A stretch of 64,000 nt of DNA from Isoetes taiwanensis (lineage: Eukaryota > Streptophyta > Lycopodiopsida > Isoetales > Isoetaceae), in contig JAJEKV010000063.1 in assembly GCA_021234155.1 (NCBI GenBank), positions 838,947 to 902,946 of the forward strand. The letters are read 5' to 3'. Made by a program: the position numbers and the translations under genes. The notes beneath the pieces were generated by a model. That model worked only from the letters and a program-made list of their open reading frames with translations. It was not told where the DNA came from and did no database searches. Of the stretch, positions 59,501-64,000 are shown piece after piece (position 1 is the stretch's first letter; each line of letters starts with the position of its first letter).

Positions 59501-61007
59501 GGAGGCCGAATTCTAATGACAGACCACGCTTATCGACCCTCTCAAAACGATAGACTATGCTTGGTTTGTGGAACCGCCATTATTGGTTGTGATACCTCCT
59601 ATTGTAGGAATCCATTTCTGAGGAATTGCTTGCTAAAGAGGCATCCGAGGAAGGAGATGAAACTTGAGTCTTACAGTACATTAAAGCATTTCACAATAGA
59701 CTATTTATTATCCATGACATCACTACAATAGACTATTTATTATTCATTAGTCTTGCATTTTCCTCTTAACACAAGAGCTCTTACACTATAACATGTTGAA
59801 TGGGTGATTCATTCATCTTCGGGATCGTAGTAGTGATCCCCGATATGTCATAGCTCATGCGCGCCAGCCAAATGGATGGATCATCACCTTGCAATTGATG
59901 CAGGGCAACGAATCTCGGCCCCAAAGCTTTCTTCGGTAGGGATCAAGAAGAAGATGCACATCTAGGCAACCAACAAGATCAGTGGCTCATTGAGCACTTG
60001 ATAATAATCGATGTGGTTGAATTGATGAAGGCGAAAAATCCATGGGAGATGAATGAACTTTAGCCCTAAGTGAGAAGTTTTTATAGTGAGGAAGAATTAT
60101 TGGGGTAGACTTTACCCCAATATATTGCGATGTATAAGACGTTGTATACATACAAGTATAATACATCTTTAGGTATGGATATGTTTTGTGGATTCATGAT
60201 GGTAGAAGTTTTTTGTGCTTTAGTAATTCAGGTGTGATTGAAAAGCTTGCGGATATAGTGGAAGTCGAAGAGCACACCCTACACTACACTTTCGGGTATG
60301 ATGGTAGAAGTTTTTGTGCTTTAGTAATTCGGGTGTGATTGAAAAGCTTGCGATATAGTGGAAGTCGAAGAGCACACCCCTACACTACACTTCGGGTATG
60401 ATACATCAAACAATATTCATTGTGCTATTACATCCTTACATAGTTTATAGGTGCTCATACCATTATTATATCATAAAAGAATCTGATGAGTCATTCGCGA
60501 TAACATTGATTCACTCATCATCAACATCAAAACTTCGTGATGCTATTGACTCATAGATCTCTGATCGGGAAGCCGATTAAATGTGGACTTTAACACGGTG
60601 AGCTTCTTGCAAGCACTAAGCGGGACCATCGACCTTAGATTAGAGCCATGGATCAATATTAACACCATTTCTTGCGCATTCATTCGGATCGTTGTAGCTC
60701 AAGTAGCACTTGAAAGATCGGATGTGCTTTCGGGCGAAGGCATCGAGGAAGCCATGGAAGATGAATGATCTCTACCCCGAAATCGAATTTTGTTTTTATA
60801 GTGAAGTGAAATTATTGATGTGAATTATTGGTGTAGAATGTAGGGCCATTATTGGGCTTCTACAAGTATCATGTACATGTACAAGTATAACACATAATTT
60901 GTATGTATATGTGTATGTTAATTACCTCATGTTTGTTGGGCTCGAGAACTAGGTGAAAGTATTCGTGCTTGAGCAAATAAGGTGTGCTTAAAATTCTCAA
61001 AATTGCG
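59501..61007. other. Stretch with a 102-bp tandem duplication, no gene seen
   Basis: A 102-bp unit beginning ATGATGGTAGAAG is present twice (60196-60297 and 60298-60400). The copies differ almost only by one-base length changes (T-run, GCGGATAT/GCGATAT, CACCC/CACCCC). Short acidic frames at about 59990-60060 and 60583-60768 end in similar EDE/MNE-type sequence but match nothing I know. Confidence 0.6.
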
Positions 61008-61379
61008 TTATTTTATCCAATTAATGAAATCATGCTTTAATGGAAGGAAGCCTGTGTCCTGGAGCAAGATCTGATATGGGACCGTGGATTTTACTCCCAG
61101 TGCCCGGGCCAAGAAGGCCTTCTGTACCTGTTCTAGGTCGTTCCAAGTGGTGAGGGATATCACTGGCCCCCACACTTCTGCCCCATAGAGGAGGACCGGT
61201 TCAACCAAGGCCCTGAATAAGTGTGCCTGGTGACCCCATGCATACAGCTCTGCCTTGTGACTGTTGTTTTGCATTGCATACAGGGCTTTCCAGCCTGCAG
61301 TGACCCGTAAGGAAAGAGGAGGTGGTTTCAACTTTCGAGAGGAGGAAACAATCATATAAAGAAGAGGTTTGAAATTCAA
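61008..61379 (-). pseudogene. LINE reverse-transcriptase tail fragment
   Basis: On - the open frame reads RVTAGWKALYAMQNNSHKAE, LFRALVEPVLLYGAEVWGP and FLARALGVKSTVPYQILLQ. This is the region just after the RT core of lineage-1 LINEs (compare VLHGCEVWGPG and HELGVKMQTPYDMV at 29075-29200). It is truncated on both sides. Confidence 0.8.
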
Positions 61380-62549
61380 CCAGACGAATAAAAGTGTACA
61401 ATTTATGTGTCATTATGACTATAATTTGCAAGTAAACTAAGCTAAGGTATTTCATATCGTGCCGTATCAACAATTTGGTTGTTAATAAGAGAATTGCAAG
61501 TGCAATGTGTGATTTGTAAGTTATAGTTCGAGTCAAAATTTAAAATCATAAAGGGGTGAATAAGTTGTTTGTGTTCATTTGTATTCAATTGGCAAAAAGG
61601 ATGTGAGACATAAAACAATAAGAATATAAAAACCTACAGAATCAACCCCAAAGTGGTCATATATCAGCAATTTATAATTTATTAATTAGACAACTGCAAG
61701 TGCAGTGTGTGGAGTGTGTGGTTTGTGATATGTTAAGTCTGAGTCTGAATTTTTTTATTAATTGCACAAGACAATAAACATAATAGATTGTGGAGGCTAT
61801 TTTATATTATCTTTTGTATTTCTTTCTGCACCTACAAAGATGCAAATTGCTTGACCCAAGGAAGGACAAAGGTTTGGGACAAAAAAGAAAACTAGAAATA
61901 AAACCTAATTATCTATCAAAAAAAAGGAAAAAAAAAAACATGTAAATCCAGCACAAAGTGGCCGTTTATCTTTCAAAAAGAAACCAACGAATCAGATAGG
62001 CTCCAAACTATGTGGCCGTTAAAGGGAAATCAACGGCAGAGATGCAGCACCCACAAAGCAGGAGTGCATCCTAGCCGCGTATCTGTTTCCTCTACGAGTC
62101 CGGACCGTTTGCTTGCAAAAAGACTCAAACAAAAACAGGACTCGAAGAGGACCCCTCCTTTGTGAATTTGACCGTTGGGAGCAACGGCTATGTCTTCAAT
62201 TCCTGTATTTTGTACTTCATATCCACCGGAATGCAAGCTGCGCCCTATTTTTCATCAATCCACCCTCTCAAATCCGCCTTACCTTGCCATAATTCCTCCA
62301 AATTCCGGCATTAGATCATCAAAAATCGCCCAAAACGGTGTCAGATTAACCAAAATCCGTGTTAGATGATTCAAAACTGCCCACAATTCATCCAATGTCG
62401 TGCTGCAGATTTGTGTAAAAGCAAGCACAGCACCGGATTTGAGCTCAAACTCATTGGGCTCTGCAGAATTGTTGCAGAATTCTGTAGAAATTGAGGTGGG
62501 TTGATCTGCTTTGGGTAATTCCGGCGTTGGAATTTGGAGGTGAAGAAAA
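61380..62549. other. Upstream region of the TPR gene
   Basis: The region is AT-rich up to about 62000, then more mixed towards the gene. Repeated phrases TCATCAAAAATCGCC / GATTCAAAACTGCC and GTGTCAGATTAACC / CGTGTTAGATGATTC lie at about 62318-62385. The 5' UTR must lie in the last few hundred bases. No TATA box could be picked with confidence. Confidence 0.4.
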
Positions 62550-64000
62550 ATGCTGAGTGATCATCGATACGGTCTGGCTTCTTCGGCCTCGAATGTTTTA
62601 GGAGGCCAAAGAATGAGCAAATCCGCTCCATGTTCTCCGATCAAGCCATTGATCAAAAGGACGCCGGCTCGAGCAGATTCGTTTCATGTCATTCACAAAG
62701 TACCTGTCGGAGATTCGCCCTATGTCAGGGCCAAACATGTCCAGGTTTGATCGCAAACTTATTCTGTACTCTGTATCAGTAAATCTGGTGATTAAACATC
62801 TTGTACTTGAAAAATTGGGAAAAAATTCGAGCTCTAGTTTGTGGGTTTTGCAAATTCTGTGGAAGGGTTTCTTCCTGTTTCTAGGAAATTAATGGATTAA
62901 ATCGAGGTCTGTTTGGACGGATTTGTCTGTTCTTGCTTAATTTGAGAGCTAATCTGCTCTGTTTTTTGATGGGTTCGAAGGTTTAATGGTGTATTTTTGT
63001 TTTGCAGCTTGTAGACAAGGATCCGGAGAGGGCAATAGCGTTATTTTGGGCAGCGATAAATGCAGGAGATAGGGTGGATAGTGCTCTAAAGGATATGGCG
63101 ATTGTGATGAAGCAGCAAAATCGGCCGGAAGAAGCGATTGAGGCAATTAAATCTCTTCGAAGCCGATGCTCTGATCAATCTCAAGAATCGCTGGACAATG
63201 TCTTGTTAGATCTTTACAAGGTAAGCCGCTGTTATTCTTCTTCCGATTAATGCAAGAATTTGCCCACTGCAGAATTTTTTTTCTTTAAATCTCTGTTCTA
63301 AGATGGATTCTCATCGTTTTTTCTTCCAATTCAGAGGTGCGGAAGGCTTGACGACCAAATTGCTCTGCTCAAGCATAAGCTGCACCTCATCCATCAAGGA
63401 TTAGCATTCAACGGGAAAAGGACCAAAACTGCCCGATCTCAGGGCAAAAAATTCCAAGTGTCAATCGAACAGGAAGCAACCAGGTTGCTGGTAAGCAATT
63501 CAACAAAATTCTACATGCTCTTCAAATAATTTCTCCCTTTTTGCATCAATCTGATCTGTTCCGGCTATTGCAGGGAAATTTAGGTTGGGCTTATATGCAG
63601 CAATCCAATTATGCTGCAGCGGAAGCAGTATACAGGTGAGAATTTGCTTTATTAATCCGCAGCTCATAATAATTTGCCGAAGAAGGGTTGTTTCTGATTA
63701 AAAAAAAAAATTGAAATTCCGATGCAGGAAAGCTTTGTCGATCGAACCAGACAACAATAAGGTTTGCAATTTAGGGATTTGTTTGATGAAGCAAGGCAGG
63801 CTAGAAGAAGCAAAGCTTATGCTTCAAAGCGTAACTCCGGCGTCAACAGATAGCAGATGGGGTTCAGATTCGCACCTTAAATCTTATGAAAGAGCTCAGG
63901 AAATGCTGAGAGAGCTTGAAAATTCTACCGGATCTGCAGCTATGGAATTGGGTCCTCGAGCTTCTGGCTTTGGCGGATCGGAGCATACCCAAAATAATAA
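62550..64000 (+). CDS. SDI1/MS5-like tetratricopeptide-repeat protein (3' end outside window)
   Basis: Five exons fit standard GT-AG sites with an unbroken frame: 62550-62744, 63008-63220, 63335-63490, 63574-63635 and 63728 to the window end. The protein begins MLSDHRYGLASS. A basic stretch (PIKPLIKRTPARADSFHVIH) leads to the conserved PYVRAKHVQLVDKDPERAI, a TPR run (GDRVDSALKDMAIVMKQQNR, EEAIEAIKSLRSRC), and then GNLGWAYMQQSNYAAAEAVY and NNKVCNLGICLMKQGRLEEA. This order is that of the plant SULFUR DEFICIENCY-INDUCED 1 / MALE STERILITY 5 family. SDI1 acts in sulfur-starvation control of glucosinolates and MS5 (TDM1) in meiotic exit. Which role applies here cannot be read from the sequence. 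Introns are 83-263 nt. Frame and splice sites are intact, so it is probably functional. Confidence 0.9.

Overview
This is plant nuclear DNA. It holds spliced genes with short AT-rich introns, Ty3/gypsy LTR and LINE retrotransposons, MITEs, PPR-like debris and, at the right end, a plant-specific TPR gene of the SDI1/MS5 type. The repeat load and the kinds of LINE and transposase relics look more like a large non-angiosperm land-plant genome (fern, lycophyte, gymnosperm or bryophyte) than a compact angiosperm one, but I cannot name the species.

Layout. 0-7.4 kb: a 1.56-kb foldback (hairpin) element with scattered fragments, a PPR pseudogene piece and a 370-bp MITE. 7.8-9.4 kb: a decayed LINE (ORF1-like plus endonuclease). 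11-14.8 kb: a transposase-like gene convergent with a spliced RING-finger gene that has an in-frame stop. 14.8-17.5 kb: an internally deleted LINE. 17.4-26.4 kb: mostly non-coding, with a broken gene of unknown family, tandem repeats and a 1.5-1.7-kb segment present twice. 26.5-30 kb: a LINE on + with one frameshift in the reverse transcriptase. 30-35.8 kb: a LINE of a different lineage on -, with ORF1 and ORF2 joined by an ATGA stop/start overlap. 36.5-37.3 kb: another LINE tail. 37.9-42.3 kb: a spliced gene for a protein whose C-terminal part resembles beta-class DNA N4/N6 methyltransferases but with degraded catalytic motifs. A hAT-type MITE splits one of its exons, and many GATCGCG..CGCGATC palindromes lie in its introns and flanks.

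43.3-56.5 kb is a complete but decayed Ty3/gypsy element: two ~1.55-kb LTRs, a tRNA-iMet-type primer binding site, a polypurine tract and a near-matching 5-bp target duplication. Besides gag-PR-RT-RH-INT it carries two extra ORFs between the 5' LTR and gag, each behind its own TATA box and a pair of similar hairpins. The first extra ORF starts MARTKQT and ends in a recognisable histone H3 fold with CENH3-type residues. The second may hold an H2A-like fold. This is the most interesting feature of the window. 56.5-59.5 kb: a decayed transposase-like gene with a GHTHDDID motif (DUF7869 type). 61.0-61.4 kb: a LINE fragment. 62.5-64.0 kb: the SDI1/MS5-like TPR gene, the only clearly healthy host gene, cut by the window end.

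The 43-61 kb part has many small indels, mainly at C/G-rich sites, and these also differ between its own duplicated pieces. Much of the broken reading frame there may be consensus error and not biological decay.
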